DNA from: JAVWHP01 sp036639955
GTDB lineage: Bacteria > Bacillota_I > Bacilli_A > Erysipelotrichales > Erysipelotrichaceae
Direction of reading: 5' to 3'
Length of the DNA: 60,115 bases
Assembly: GCA_036639955.1 (NCBI GenBank)
Contig: JAVWHP010000009.1
Location: 1 to 60,115, forward strand
Below are positions 24,533-32,390 of the stretch, one piece after another. Position 1 is the first letter of the stretch. Each line of letters opens with the position of its first letter. Both the position numbers and the translations under genes were made by a program. The notes beneath the pieces were generated by a model. The model did not search any database. It was not told the DNA's origin and was given only the letters and a program-made list of their open reading frames with translations.

Positions 24533-25829
24533 CAGTAGTTTTAATTGGAATGATAATTTTAACTTCAAATACATTATTCTCTGTATTTATAGATATTTCT
24601 CCACTATATAACTTAATAATATTTCTTATATTAACTAGTCCAACACCATGATGTTCTTCTTTAGTAGTTTTAAATTTTCCCTTAATATCTTTTTTAATAT
24701 TTATATAAGGATTAGTTACATTAATAACTAAGAAATCATTAAAACGATCTATAACTAAATTAACATATCCATTTTGAATTTTCTCAGTTGCTTCTACTGC
24801 ATTATTTAAAAGATTAGATAATAATGATACTAAATCCATATCATTTATAAAAGACAAATCATCATAGCGTATATTATATTCAAAATTAATATTATACATA
24901 TCACACATAGTAATTCTTTCATTAATAATTATTTCTAATATACTATTATTAGAAGTATAAGGAGAATCAAACTTTTCAACTACATATAATAGTTTTTTAG
25001 CATAGTTATCTCCTCTTGAAATTTCATCCTTCTTATATAGCGCTTCTATAGCATGTAAATGTCCTTTAATATCATGACTTAGTTTCTTTGATTGTTCATA
25101 TTTTTCTTTAATTTTATTATAATGTTTGAATTCTAGCTTAGCTTGTTGAGTAATTAATTCTAATTCTAATTCTAATGCACTATTTTCACTTATTTTTTGA
25201 TAAAAGTATATAAGAACTAAATCTAGAATAGCTATACCTACAATTATAATCATTGTAAATATTTGTAAATAAAAGTCCTTTTCATTTTTAGCTAATAATA
25301 TAATATCCATTATAGCTAAGAAAGATAACGAAGATAATAATACATAGCCTAATGATTGACAATAATTAGATACAATAGTTTTAGAAGAAATAAATGTCTT
25401 TATAATATAATAGGTTGGAACAATAATTATTAAAGATAATATCATTTGTAATAGATAACGATAATTTACTACAATATCTAGAGTTAGAATGTGTTCAAAT
25501 ACAAAAGGAATAAATACTGCTACTCCACTTTCTATAGCTAATAAAAAAGATAGAAAAGCAATTGTTAAGATTACTACTGATTTATCATTAGAATAATATA
25601 AAAACTTAGTAATAACTATTACCATTATTATAGTAACTATATAATTTAAGGTTATATTAGATGATACATTAGAAAAGATTGCTAAAGATGTAATACCTAT
25701 ATAAAAGATATTATATAAGTTCTTATTATCATAACTACGTTCAAATAAAGATTCAGCAAAATCATAAATAATGTAATTAGTCACACTACAAGAGAATATA
25801 CTAGCAATAAATAAATAGACTAATTGCAT
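24525..25829 (-). CDS. agrC: AgrC-type receptor histidine kinase
   Basis: 434 residues. Six or so membrane helices in residues 1-212, a coiled dimerisation helix, then KLSHDIKGHLHAIEAL with phospho-His252 and a GHKL ATPase: NLLNNAVEATEK (N box) and GVGLVNIRNI (G box). This is the layout of peptide-sensing AgrC kinases. The sensor half should bind the cyclic peptide made by AgrD/AgrB. Its start touches the agrA stop. Confidence 0.92.
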   Translation of the reverse strand: MQLVYLFIASIFSCSVTNYIIYDFAESLFERSYDNKNLYNIFYIGITSLAIFSNVSSNITLNYIVTIIMVIVITKFLYYSNDKSVVILTIAFLSFLLAIESGVAVFIPFVFEHILTLDIVVNYRYLLQMILSLIIIVPTYYIIKTFISSKTIVSNYCQSLGYVLLSSLSFLAIMDIILLAKNEKDFYLQIFTMIIIVGIAILDLVLIYFYQKISENSALELELELITQQAKLEFKHYNKIKEKYEQSKKLSHDIKGHLHAIEALYKKDEISRGDNYAKKLLYVVEKFDSPYTSNNSILEIIINERITMCDMYNINFEYNIRYDDLSFINDMDLVSLLSNLLNNAVEATEKIQNGYVNLVIDRFNDFLVINVTNPYINIKKDIKGKFKTTKEEHHGVGLVNIRNIIKLYSGEISINTENNVFEVKIIIPIKTTVS

Positions 25830-26554
25830 TATTTCACCTTCTCACTGATGTATTCAGTTAGTTTACCTTTAAAGTAAACTGCTTTCTTTTGTGACATAGG
25901 GATTATTTCTCCATTAGATAATATAACATTATATCCTTTAAATGATCCTACATGAGCTAAATTCACTAGAAATGATCTATGAGGGTTAGCAAAGCCATAT
26001 AGAGCCATTTTTTCACTTATAGAACCTATTTGATCACGAATTGTATAAGAACCAGTAACACACTTAATTCGAACGCTGCGCTTAGACAATACAGTTCCTA
26101 AGTATTCAAAATATATTATATCTTTTACTTTCAATATTTTATCTCCCTGTTCAGTATTAAAATTAATGGTATTCTCATTTCTACAACTACTTATATTAGC
26201 GTTAATATCTTGTAACATCCTAATAAGATGTAACTTATTATAAGGTTTCTGTATATAACCAAATGCATGTACATCAAATGCTTCAGCTCTTTTATCATAA
26301 CCAGTAACAAATACTATATAGCATTTAGCATCATACTCTCTTATTCTTCTAGCTACTTCAATTCCATCTTTACCTGGCATATCTATATCTAAAAATACTA
26401 TATCATAATTCTTTTTAGCTTCTATAAAGTCATCTCCATTTTCATATTCATCAACTTTATATGCTGGTTGTTTTAATCTTTCACAATATTCTTTTATACT
26501 ACCACTGATTTGGAGTCTAATTAATATTGTATCATCCACTATAGCTACTCTCAT
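25829..26554 (-). CDS. agrA: AgrA-type LytTR response regulator
   Basis: 241 residues. Receiver with acid pocket DD (7-8), phospho-Asp56 (FLDIDMPG) and Lys in YIQKPYN; the LytTR DNA-binding domain covers about 135-238 (IIYFEYLG, NPHRSFLVNLAHV, ILSNGEIIPMSQKK). It binds paired 9-bp repeats. First gene of the agr run here, unlike the staphylococcal B-D-C-A order. Confidence 0.93.
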   Translation of the reverse strand: MRVAIVDDTILIRLQISGSIKEYCERLKQPAYKVDEYENGDDFIEAKKNYDIVFLDIDMPGKDGIEVARRIREYDAKCYIVFVTGYDKRAEAFDVHAFGYIQKPYNKLHLIRMLQDINANISSCRNENTINFNTEQGDKILKVKDIIYFEYLGTVLSKRSVRIKCVTGSYTIRDQIGSISEKMALYGFANPHRSFLVNLAHVGSFKGYNVILSNGEIIPMSQKKAVYFKGKLTEYISEKVK

Positions 26555-26578
26555 TACTTCACATCCCGTTCTATTTAT

Positions 26579-26606
26579 ATTATATATTATATATTTTATA
26601 TTACAA
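26579..26606 (-). promoter_or_regulatory. agrA promoter
   Basis: Minus strand TTGTAA, 16 bases, TATAAT, in a very AT-rich tract 25 bases before the agrA start. Several alternative -10 boxes overlap, so the exact one is uncertain. Confidence 0.5.
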
Positions 26607-26625
26607 ATACATTTTAGTGTTTACA

Positions 26626-26652
26626 TAAAAAAAGCCAAACTATGTTTGGCTT
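26626..26652 (-). terminator. terminator of the tRNA-Ile/tRNA-Ala unit
   Basis: AAGCCAAAC-ATA-GTTTGGCTT followed by TTTTTTATG on the minus strand. Confidence 0.85.
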
Positions 26653-26665
26653 AAGTTTATATATA

Positions 26666-26741
26666 TGGTGGAGCGTAGCGGGATCGAACCGCTGACCCCC
26701 TGCGTGCAAGGCAGGTGCTCTCCCAGCTGAGCTAACACCCC
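26666..26741 (-). tRNA. tRNA-Ala (TGC)
   Basis: 76 bases with encoded CCA. Acceptor GGGGTGT with ACGCTCC (one G-T pair); anticodon loop CTTGCAC gives TGC; T arm CGGTTCGATCCCG. Second tRNA of the pair. tRNA-Ile/Ala pairs are usual in rRNA spacers, but no rRNA is near. Confidence 0.97.
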
Positions 26742-26759
26742 ATATTTATATATATTCGA

Positions 26760-26836
<77 letters not shown>

Positions 26837-26856
26837 ATATCACCGAATGCCTATTA

Positions 26857-26885
26857 ATAATACCATTTAAAGAAGGTCATGTCAA
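26857..26885 (-). promoter_or_regulatory. promoter of the tRNA-Ile/Ala unit
   Basis: Minus strand TTGACA, 17 bases, TATTAT, ending about 20 bases before tRNA-Ile. Near-consensus. Confidence 0.85.
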
Positions 26886-26960
26886 CAACTTTTAAAACTT
26901 TTTTTATTTTTTTTCTATAAACTTTTACACCTACCATCCCTACTGTTTTCTCTTGACTTT

Positions 26961-27240
26961 TCATATTATTCTTAGAGCCTTTATATAGGCGATTATTGCA
27001 TAATATAAGCCTTCCTTTTATTCTTTTCTTCTGCTTTAATTCACTAGTTTTTTCTTACTTTTATCTTAAGTTTTGCTCTATTTCTGTATTAATTCTACCT
27101 TTTTTTTACTTTTATTAACTATATAATAATATATTTATTTTACGCATCAGTACGAATCCGTTACTTTTTTAATTATCCTAATATAAATTTTGCTAGTGTT
27201 TCTGCCTATTCACTAAATTTTATGTTACTTTTTTTATTAT
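26961..27240 (-). pseudogene. decayed 3' part of a CwlD-like amidase gene
   Basis: Translating the minus strand in the frame ending at TGA 26961 gives DKSKKKLVN-stop-SRRKE-stop, then YYAIIAYIKALRII, which lines up residue for residue with the end of the intact amidase next door (DKKKLVDDNYRKEL, then NNGIVAYIKELRII). At the DNA level GAATCCGTTACTTTTTTAAT matches GAATTCGTTACTTTTTTAAT of the amidase gene (27511-27530). Several in-frame stops are present. It is a tandem duplicate that has lost function. The rest of the 26886-27313 gap is T-rich sequence without a gene. Confidence 0.8.
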
Positions 27241-27313
27241 CTTATATTATAACTAACCAATAACATAGAAAAAAAAACTTCTCATTAAGATGACTTTTAT
27301 CTGTTATTAATAA

Positions 27314-28030
27314 TCATATTATTCTAAGTTCTTTTATATAAGCAACTATTCCATTATTTATGCCTTCTGCTAATTCTTTTCTATAGTTATCATCTACTAG
27401 TTTTTTCTTATCTTTAGCATTAGATATAAACCCACACTCTATTAAAACACCAGTCTTTTTACTTTTATTTAATATATAATAATCTCCTTTTTTTATAAGC
27501 AACTTAGAATTCGTTACTTTTTTAATATTTTCATCTATAAGTTTTCCTAGTTTTTCAGATTCAACATTATTTTTTTGATAAAATATTTGAGATCCACTTA
27601 CTCCGCTATTACTATAAGCATTCATATGAACACTTATAAATAAATCTATTGGTTCACTATTTATAATATTAATCCTTTTTAACATATCTTCTTTTTTACG
27701 TCTACCTGTAGTATTCCCTGCTAAGTCACTATTATCACTTCTAGTTAAAGTAACTTTAGCACCCATCCCTTTTAAACCTTCACTAATATATTTAGCTATA
27801 GATAAATTTAAATCAGCTTCTTGTATATCACCAGCTCTAGCTCCACCATCCATCCCACCATGACCCGCATCAACAACAACATTAATACCATTTAATAAAT
27901 CAGTATTATATAGTTGCTTTATCGCACTTGTTGCTAAATTATTATAATGATTATAACCTAAAAATATTAGAACAAGTGCGAATAAAGCAATAATAATTTT
28001 AAGGATGTTAATTATAGGTTGTTTCTTCAT
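27314..28030 (-). CDS. N-acetylmuramoyl-L-alanine amidase, CwlD-like (Amidase_3)
   Basis: 238 residues from ATG 28030, chosen because AAAGGTG lies six bases upstream. One N-terminal membrane anchor (about 8-26), then the zinc amidase: VVVDAGHGGMDGG (His57), Glu71 in IQEADLN, SVHMNA (His135) and the catalytic IECGF (Glu198). It cleaves the bond between N-acetylmuramic acid and L-Ala in peptidoglycan. The length and anchor fit CwlD, which makes muramic lactam in spore cortex, but the same fold serves vegetative lysis, and no spore genes are near. A decayed copy lies directly downstream. Confidence 0.85.
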   Translation of the reverse strand: MKKQPIINILKIIIALFALVLIFLGYNHYNNLATSAIKQLYNTDLLNGINVVVDAGHGGMDGGARAGDIQEADLNLSIAKYISEGLKGMGAKVTLTRSDNSDLAGNTTGRRKKEDMLKRINIINSEPIDLFISVHMNAYSNSGVSGSQIFYQKNNVESEKLGKLIDENIKKVTNSKLLIKKGDYYILNKSKKTGVLIECGFISNAKDKKKLVDDNYRKELAEGINNGIVAYIKELRII

Positions 28031-28052
28031 TTTATCACCTTTATAGTATATA

Positions 28053-28091
28053 AATAAAAGCATAAATTAATTACTAATTTACGCTTTTATT
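28053..28091 (-). terminator. long inverted repeat between amidase and upstream gene
   Basis: AATAAAAGC-A-TAAATT pairs with AATTTA-C-GCTTTTATT across a 7-base loop. It lies between two minus-strand genes and is followed by TTTTATTTATATA, so it may end the upstream transcript; it also overlaps the amidase promoter region. Confidence 0.5.
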
Positions 28092-28178
28092 ATAATCATA
28101 TCCAAATTATTCCACCTTCGGTATTATTTATTGACTGCACTTTTTTCTACGCAATACTAGCAGTAGAAGATGATAGCA

Positions 28179-28589
28179 TCACTTTACTAATTCATTTAAA
28201 TGATTGACTAGCGAATTCAACGATTCATCATTCGCTCCTATAAGTTTTAGAAATTTAATTTGTGTTTGTTGCATAAATCCTTTAACATAAATTTCATCTA
28301 ACACTTCGACTTTAACTTCTAAAGACCCAAACTGTAAAATCTTAAACAATATGATTTCAACATTACTATTTTCATTAACAATTACTATCCTTACTGTATT
28401 GTTCTTCATATCATATACTATATCATATGTCATTTTCAATTCGTTATTTTTGCCAAAATATTGAATAAAGCTTGTTTCAGTTATTTTTTCCATTTTATCA
28501 TATTCAGTTAAATTATACTTAATTGGATCTAAAAGTATTTCTAATAATTTTTCTTTACCACATTTTACTACGGTTGTAAGATTTGACAT
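28179..28589 (-). CDS. hypothetical protein, 136 aa (possibly DUF3284/START-like)
   Basis: Order of elements (strand TTVVKC, helix KEKLLEILLDPIKY, a run of beta strands, then a long C-terminal helix) is that of the helix-grip START/SRPBCC fold, and residues 10-30 resemble DUF3284 proteins that begin with a helix ...LLDSVLYD. No catalytic motif is visible. It has its own upstream region of 530 bases without a gene and an inverted repeat behind it. Function unknown. Confidence 0.45.
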   Translation of the reverse strand: MSNLTTVVKCGKEKLLEILLDPIKYNLTEYDKMEKITETSFIQYFGKNNELKMTYDIVYDMKNNTVRIVIVNENSNVEIILFKILQFGSLEVKVEVLDEIYVKGFMQQTQIKFLKLIGANDESLNSLVNHLNELVK

Positions 28590-28985
28590 TTTCTCACCTG
28601 CTTAATAAATTAAGTATATCATTAATATTAATATTCACAATAATAATTTTAAAATTATGCTAGACTTTAATTGGAAAATAAAGTGAAATTTCGAAATTTG
28701 AAAAATCCATAGATATAATATAATTATGTTGACTAAAAAAAGGATACTACCCTGTAAACATTATTAATTTCATCATACCATCTTAAAATAGTAACATCTT
28801 ACTTATGAACATTACGAATTTATCGCTCATTAAATTATCAAACATGATTTATAATAAAGGAAATGAATTGAAGTACTAGGAGATAACTTCCCATTAAATC
28901 TTTAGCTAATGATGTCGATACTACATCCTTTCATATTCCATATATTTAAAGCGCTGATATTTAATTATATCAGCGCTTAATTTCA
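28590..28985. other. gene-free stretch with a strong hairpin at its end
   Basis: No credible gene. A perfect 12-base stem AAGCGCTGATAT/ATATCAGCGCTT with a 6-base loop lies at 28949-28978, directly after the stop of the gene remnant at 28986; on the minus strand only TTTAAATAT follows, so it is a weak terminator at best. Short open frames on both strands in 28800-28940 lack ribosome sites. Confidence 0.6.
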
Positions 28986-29114
28986 TCAATCAACGTAATT
29001 TTCTTTAATAATAGATAAATGACCTTCTTCATCATTTACAATTCTAAATTATAAAGAGAATTTGTGTTCAACATCGTATCCAAAAAACCCTTCACTTTCA
29101 GGTACTCTAACTGC
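28986..29114 (-). pseudogene. gene remnant, last ~40 codons with an internal stop
   Basis: Minus-strand translation gives AVRVPESEGFFGYDVEHKF, then SL, TAA, FRIVNDEEGHLSIIKENYVD and a stop, immediately followed by the hairpin at 28949-28978. The composition is protein-like and the end-plus-hairpin arrangement is that of a gene end, but a stop codon interrupts it and no start or ribosome site is present. Family not recognised. Confidence 0.35.
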
Positions 29115-29120
29115 TTATCA

Positions 29121-30281
29121 TCATTTAAATACATAAAAGTTATGAACTGGTTTAGAATCGATAAATTCTGTTACATCTATAAATGAATCTTTACCATCAG
29201 TATAAATAAACAGAAAAGAATAATCTTTATCTACATTTTTCATTAAATCATATTTATCATTAAACAATTGCATATTAAAATCCCCATTATCTTGTAATTC
29301 TAGAATATCATTCCTCATACTACCTTGAATATATGCCATGTTATCTTTAATATTAAGAGCTTTATAGATAGGAATATCATATTCAAGATCTTTTCGCTCA
29401 TTAGTTCTAAAATCAAGCAGATAGTGTTTTTGCTCATCTTTTGAAAAGATAATTGCATATTTATCTATAAAGCCTCGTAAATACTCTTTGCTCGTAGTGA
29501 TCGCATATGGAGTAATTTTATTATCTTTATAGAGTAGCAATCTTGATGAAGTGTCAGTAAAATCTTGCAATAAAATTTGTCCATCGCTCAGAGCAAATAG
29601 ACGATTTGTATAAATTATATTATTTGGCTCAACAGGCAAATAGTTTTTTGTAGATATCACATTCTTTGTTTCGAGTAATATATTCATACTATCGTTTTCA
29701 TATTTAATAAATTTTTGATTAAGTTTGATTTCACTTTCATCATTTTGTATGAAATCTGATAGCATGAAATATACTGCGTTCCCTTGTGTTATAAAATAAG
29801 GTCTATAGTCATCTGTATTAGCAGATTTAACTGATGCAGTTGTAATCAACTTTGGTTTTCCGTCTTTCACTTCTTCAATTTTTAATGTGTAAGACGACAA
29901 GTCTTTTTTCTCTAAATAGGCATATACATAACTATTTTCTAGTTCTGTAAAAGCAAGCACCCATGTATCCTTTTTAAAAGTAGTAATTTCCTTAATTTTA
30001 TTAGTTTCCATATCATAAGAATATATTCTGTTAGTGCACGTAAAAAAGTTATTTGAATTTGTTTCTTGTACAATTATATTAGCCTTACCATTAGAAACAA
30101 AGGCATCAATATCCTCTTTATCATTCAAATTTAGCTCATTCAAAATATCAATTTTATTAAATCCTTCTTTAAAAGGAAACTTTTCATCCTTAATAATTTG
30201 ATTGGTGTTATTATCACATCCACATGAGACAAAAAGGACTAAAACAAAAATACTTAGCTTTAAAATTCTTCTTAATTTCAT
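29121..30281 (-). CDS. secreted lipoprotein of unknown function, 386 aa
   Basis: Signal sequence MKLRRILKLSIFVLVLFVSC with cysteines at 20 and 22, of lipobox type. The rest alternates short strands with aromatic and charged turns (for example KIKEITTFKKDTWVLAF, NRLFALSDGQILLQDF, NERKDLEYDIPIYKAL), the look of a beta-propeller with roughly 40-50-residue blades. It follows the papain-like protease by seven bases and lacks a clear ribosome site, so it is coupled to it. The pair probably works at the cell surface; the lipoprotein could be a partner or inhibitor of the protease. No named family. Confidence 0.65.
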   Translation of the reverse strand: MKLRRILKLSIFVLVLFVSCGCDNNTNQIIKDEKFPFKEGFNKIDILNELNLNDKEDIDAFVSNGKANIIVQETNSNNFFTCTNRIYSYDMETNKIKEITTFKKDTWVLAFTELENSYVYAYLEKKDLSSYTLKIEEVKDGKPKLITTASVKSANTDDYRPYFITQGNAVYFMLSDFIQNDESEIKLNQKFIKYENDSMNILLETKNVISTKNYLPVEPNNIIYTNRLFALSDGQILLQDFTDTSSRLLLYKDNKITPYAITTSKEYLRGFIDKYAIIFSKDEQKHYLLDFRTNERKDLEYDIPIYKALNIKDNMAYIQGSMRNDILELQDNGDFNMQLFNDKYDLMKNVDKDYSFLFIYTDGKDSFIDVTEFIDSKPVHNFYVFK

Positions 30282-30288
30282 AATTTAT

Positions 30289-30990
30289 TTACCATATATA
30301 AAGCCCTTCTGCTCCACTAATAGCTGAAGTCATTGTTGAAATTGGAACTTCATGTTGACCATAAATAATTTTATCATATTTCCATGGATCCAAATATATA
30401 ACTGTATTGTTATCTGAGTATCCTTTTGCCGCAACTGCATGTCCTCCGCCGGATCCAACATAAAGATATCTAGTATCAACAAGCAACATAAGACCTACAT
30501 AGCTGTTAATATTTGATTGCAAAGCATTTATTAACGGCAAACTCGAAATCCTTTGTACTTCGAAATTCAACCCAGTAATATCTCTCAACGCTGTTGCTGC
30601 ATTTCCTGCAGTTGTTCCTAGAGACGTTGTTTTCATTGCTTTAGCAATTTTTTCTTGTGTCCAAATATTATTACTTCCTAATTGGTAATCAATTATCATT
30701 TCTCCACTTGCAGGCGCACACCATGATTCATTTTGTTGCCCTCTAAGTGGTAAAGAGATTGTATATATATTAGCTCTGTTAGTAAATTTATAATTATCTA
30801 TCTTCTTTAATTTTTCCTCACGTGCACTTACTCTCTTGGCATCATAATAATCAGGTACTTGCTCGTACTGCTCTTCAGAATCAAATCCCTCAGGAACGTT
30901 TACTGTGCCTTCATCATTAGCAAGAATTTCCGTTGCTCCTAAAGGTAATAAAAACATACCAAAAATCATAAAAATCAATACATTTTTCAT
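30289..30990 (-). CDS. secreted papain-like cysteine protease (C39/AvrRpt2-like)
   Basis: 233 residues with a cleavable signal peptide (cut near residue 24, ILA-NDE) and a pro-segment to about 75. The catalytic set of the C39-like/papain-like superfamily is visible: QQNESWCAPAS (Cys91, preceded by the oxyanion Gln), GGGHAVAAKGY (His184) and YLDPWKY (Asp201). It should cleave peptides outside the cell. First gene of a two-gene unit with its own promoter and a possible CcpA site. It lies between an IS stump and a gene remnant, so it may be acquired. Confidence 0.82.
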   Translation of the reverse strand: MKNVLIFMIFGMFLLPLGATEILANDEGTVNVPEGFDSEEQYEQVPDYYDAKRVSAREEKLKKIDNYKFTNRANIYTISLPLRGQQNESWCAPASGEMIIDYQLGSNNIWTQEKIAKAMKTTSLGTTAGNAATALRDITGLNFEVQRISSLPLINALQSNINSYVGLMLLVDTRYLYVGSGGGHAVAAKGYSDNNTVIYLDPWKYDKIIYGQHEVPISTMTSAISGAEGLYIW

Positions 30991-31027
30991 AAATATCCTC
31001 CTCCGTTAATCATTATTAACTATTTAC

Positions 31028-31056
31028 AGTTTACAACATACAATCTTAAAAGTCAA
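31028..31056 (-). promoter_or_regulatory. promoter of the papain-like protease gene
   Basis: Minus strand TTGACT, 17 bases, TAAACT, 37 bases before the start codon. Confidence 0.7.
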
Positions 31057-31062
31057 ATTATT

Positions 31063-31078
31063 ATGAAAGCGCTTAAAT
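31063..31078. promoter_or_regulatory. candidate cre (CcpA) site upstream of the protease
   Basis: ATGAAAGCGCTTAAAT fits WTGNAANCGNWNNCAW with one mismatch and contains the AAGCGCTT core. It lies six bases upstream of the -35 box. Confidence 0.4.
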
Positions 31079-31180
31079 TTAAATTTCATTCAATTATGAT
31101 AATATCCTTATGCATCAACATTGAAAATGTTCCAGTTAAAATAAATAGATGACACAGTATCTCATTAGAAGGAGATACGT

Positions 31181-31288
31181 ATGAGAAAGGTAGATCTTAG
31201 AATGAATAAAGAATACAAATTTGAAATTATAAAAAAGATAACCTATCACCTCTTTTTGGAGATTTGCTACCATTGGGTGACTAACTGA
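31181..31288 (+). pseudogene. truncated transposase start (ISNCY/IS1202-like)
   Basis: ATG 31181 has GAAGGAGATACGT upstream and reads MRKVDLRMNKEYKFEIIKK before running into unrelated residues and a stop after 35 codons. MRKVDLRMN-x-x-x-KY-x-x-IKKL is the typical beginning of ISNCY-group transposases, which go on with a helix-turn-helix and a DDE domain that are absent here. It is a stump left after deletion, beside the protease island and just before rpsI on the other strand. Its ends are not recognisable. Confidence 0.6.
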
Positions 31289-31321
31289 ATAATTATTTTC
31301 ACTTCTTTCCGATTAGCAATG

Positions 31322-31351
31322 CACAAAAAAACCCTTTGGATAAAGGGTTTT
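31322..31351 (-). terminator. terminator of rplM-rpsI
   Basis: AAAACCCTTT-ATCC-AAAGGGTTTT followed by TTTGTGC on the minus strand, about 55 bases after the rpsI stop. Confidence 0.88.
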
Positions 31352-31405
31352 CGATGTCCAGATACTTCCTGAGAAGTCCTGAGATATTCCAAGAAGATAA
31401 TCTTC

Positions 31406-31810
31406 TTATCTCTTTGAGAATTGTGGTGCACGACGTGCTGATTTAAGACCTGGTTTTTTACGTTCTTTAGCACGTGGATCACGTGTAACGAAACCAGCTG
31501 CTTTAAGTGCTGCACGGTAATCAGCAGAAGCTTCTAATAAAGCTCTAGTAATTCCATGACGCATTGCTCCAGCTTGTCCAGTATATCCTCCACCATTAAC
31601 GTTAATCTTAACGTCGAATTGACCTACAGTTTCTGTAGTTTCAAATGGTGAACGAACTACCATTCTTAATGTTTCTAAAGGTAGATATTCATCAAGAGTT
31701 TTACCATTAACGGTAATTTCTCCTTTACCTGGAGTCATGAAGACACGAGCAACAGACGTTTTACGACGACCTGTTCCTATATAAGTAACTGTTTTTTTCT
31801 TAGCTGCCAT
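31406..31810 (-). CDS. rpsI: 30S ribosomal protein S9 (uS9)
   Basis: 134 residues. YIGTGRRKTSVARVF at the start, the GGGYTGQAGAMRHGITRAL stretch, and the basic end KKPGLKSARRAPQFSKR, whose last Arg reaches the P-site tRNA anticodon, are those of S9. It follows rplM by 12 bases, in the usual L13-S9 unit, and is closed by the terminator at 31322. Confidence 0.98.
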   Translation of the reverse strand: MAAKKKTVTYIGTGRRKTSVARVFMTPGKGEITVNGKTLDEYLPLETLRMVVRSPFETTETVGQFDVKINVNGGGYTGQAGAMRHGITRALLEASADYRAALKAAGFVTRDPRAKERKKPGLKSARRAPQFSKR

Positions 31811-31822
31811 CTTTTCTTCCTC

Positions 31823-32260
31823 CTAACCTTTAATTACTAACTCAATTGGTTTTTGAGCAGTATGTGGGTGTTCGCTTCCTGTATATACAAATAGATGTCT
31901 TTTTTGTTCATCACCTAAAATAGTGTGAGGTAACATACCTTGAATAGCTTTTTCAACCCATTCAACTGTATAACTATCTTTCATTGTACGCATAGAACGT
32001 GTACGAATTCCTCCACGGAATCCTGAATGATGATAGTAATTCTTAGTATCTAATTTGTTTCCAGTAACTTCAACCTTGTCAGCGTTAATAACGACAACAT
32101 AGTCTCCGCAATCCACGTTTGGAGTAAAAGAAGGTTTGTGTTTTCCATGTAAGACTGCTGCTACTTCAGTAGCAAGTCTTCCTAAAGTTTTTCCTGTTCC
32201 GTCGACAATGTACCAAGTACGTTGTACGTCAGCAGGTTTTGTAAATGTTGTTTGGCGCAT
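31823..32260 (-). CDS. rplM: 50S ribosomal protein L13 (uL13)
   Basis: 145 residues, normal length. WYIVDGTGKTLGRLATEVA and GDYVVVINADKVEVTGNK are family landmarks; GMLPHTILGDEQKRHLFVY near the end is also typical. First gene of L13-S9 with its own promoter at 32321 and a structured leader, so it does not depend on truA upstream. Confidence 0.98.
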   Translation of the reverse strand: MRQTTFTKPADVQRTWYIVDGTGKTLGRLATEVAAVLHGKHKPSFTPNVDCGDYVVVINADKVEVTGNKLDTKNYYHHSGFRGGIRTRSMRTMKDSYTVEWVEKAIQGMLPHTILGDEQKRHLFVYTGSEHPHTAQKPIELVIKG

Positions 32261-32318
32261 AATTTTATCGTCCTTTCCGATGTAGTTTCCGGGGCTACAA
32301 AGGCAAAAGTGCCTTATA
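32261..32318 (-). promoter_or_regulatory. putative L13 leader (autoregulatory mRNA structure)
   Basis: The 60-base leader holds AAGGCA-CTTT-TGCCTT, a hairpin at the transcript start, then TAGCCCCGGAAACTACATCGG before the ribosome site AAAGGACG. L13 leaders of this size regulate rplM-rpsI in Bacillota; whether this one belongs to that class is inferred from place and structure. Confidence 0.5.
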
Positions 32319-32320
32319 CT

Positions 32321-32349
32321 ATTTTATATGTTAACGTTCAAGTTGTCAA
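32321..32349 (-). promoter_or_regulatory. rplM-rpsI promoter
   Basis: Minus strand TTGACA, 17 bases, TAAAAT. Confidence 0.8.
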
Positions 32350-32390
32350 CATAAATTTTTATTATTATTTACATTAACTAAAAATAATAA

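Noticed and set aside
28800..28940. Short plus-strand frame beginning MNITNLSLIKLSNM and a minus-strand hydrophobic frame
   Set aside because: Neither has a ribosome site, both end within about 30 codons, and no family is recognised; could be remnants but not supportable.
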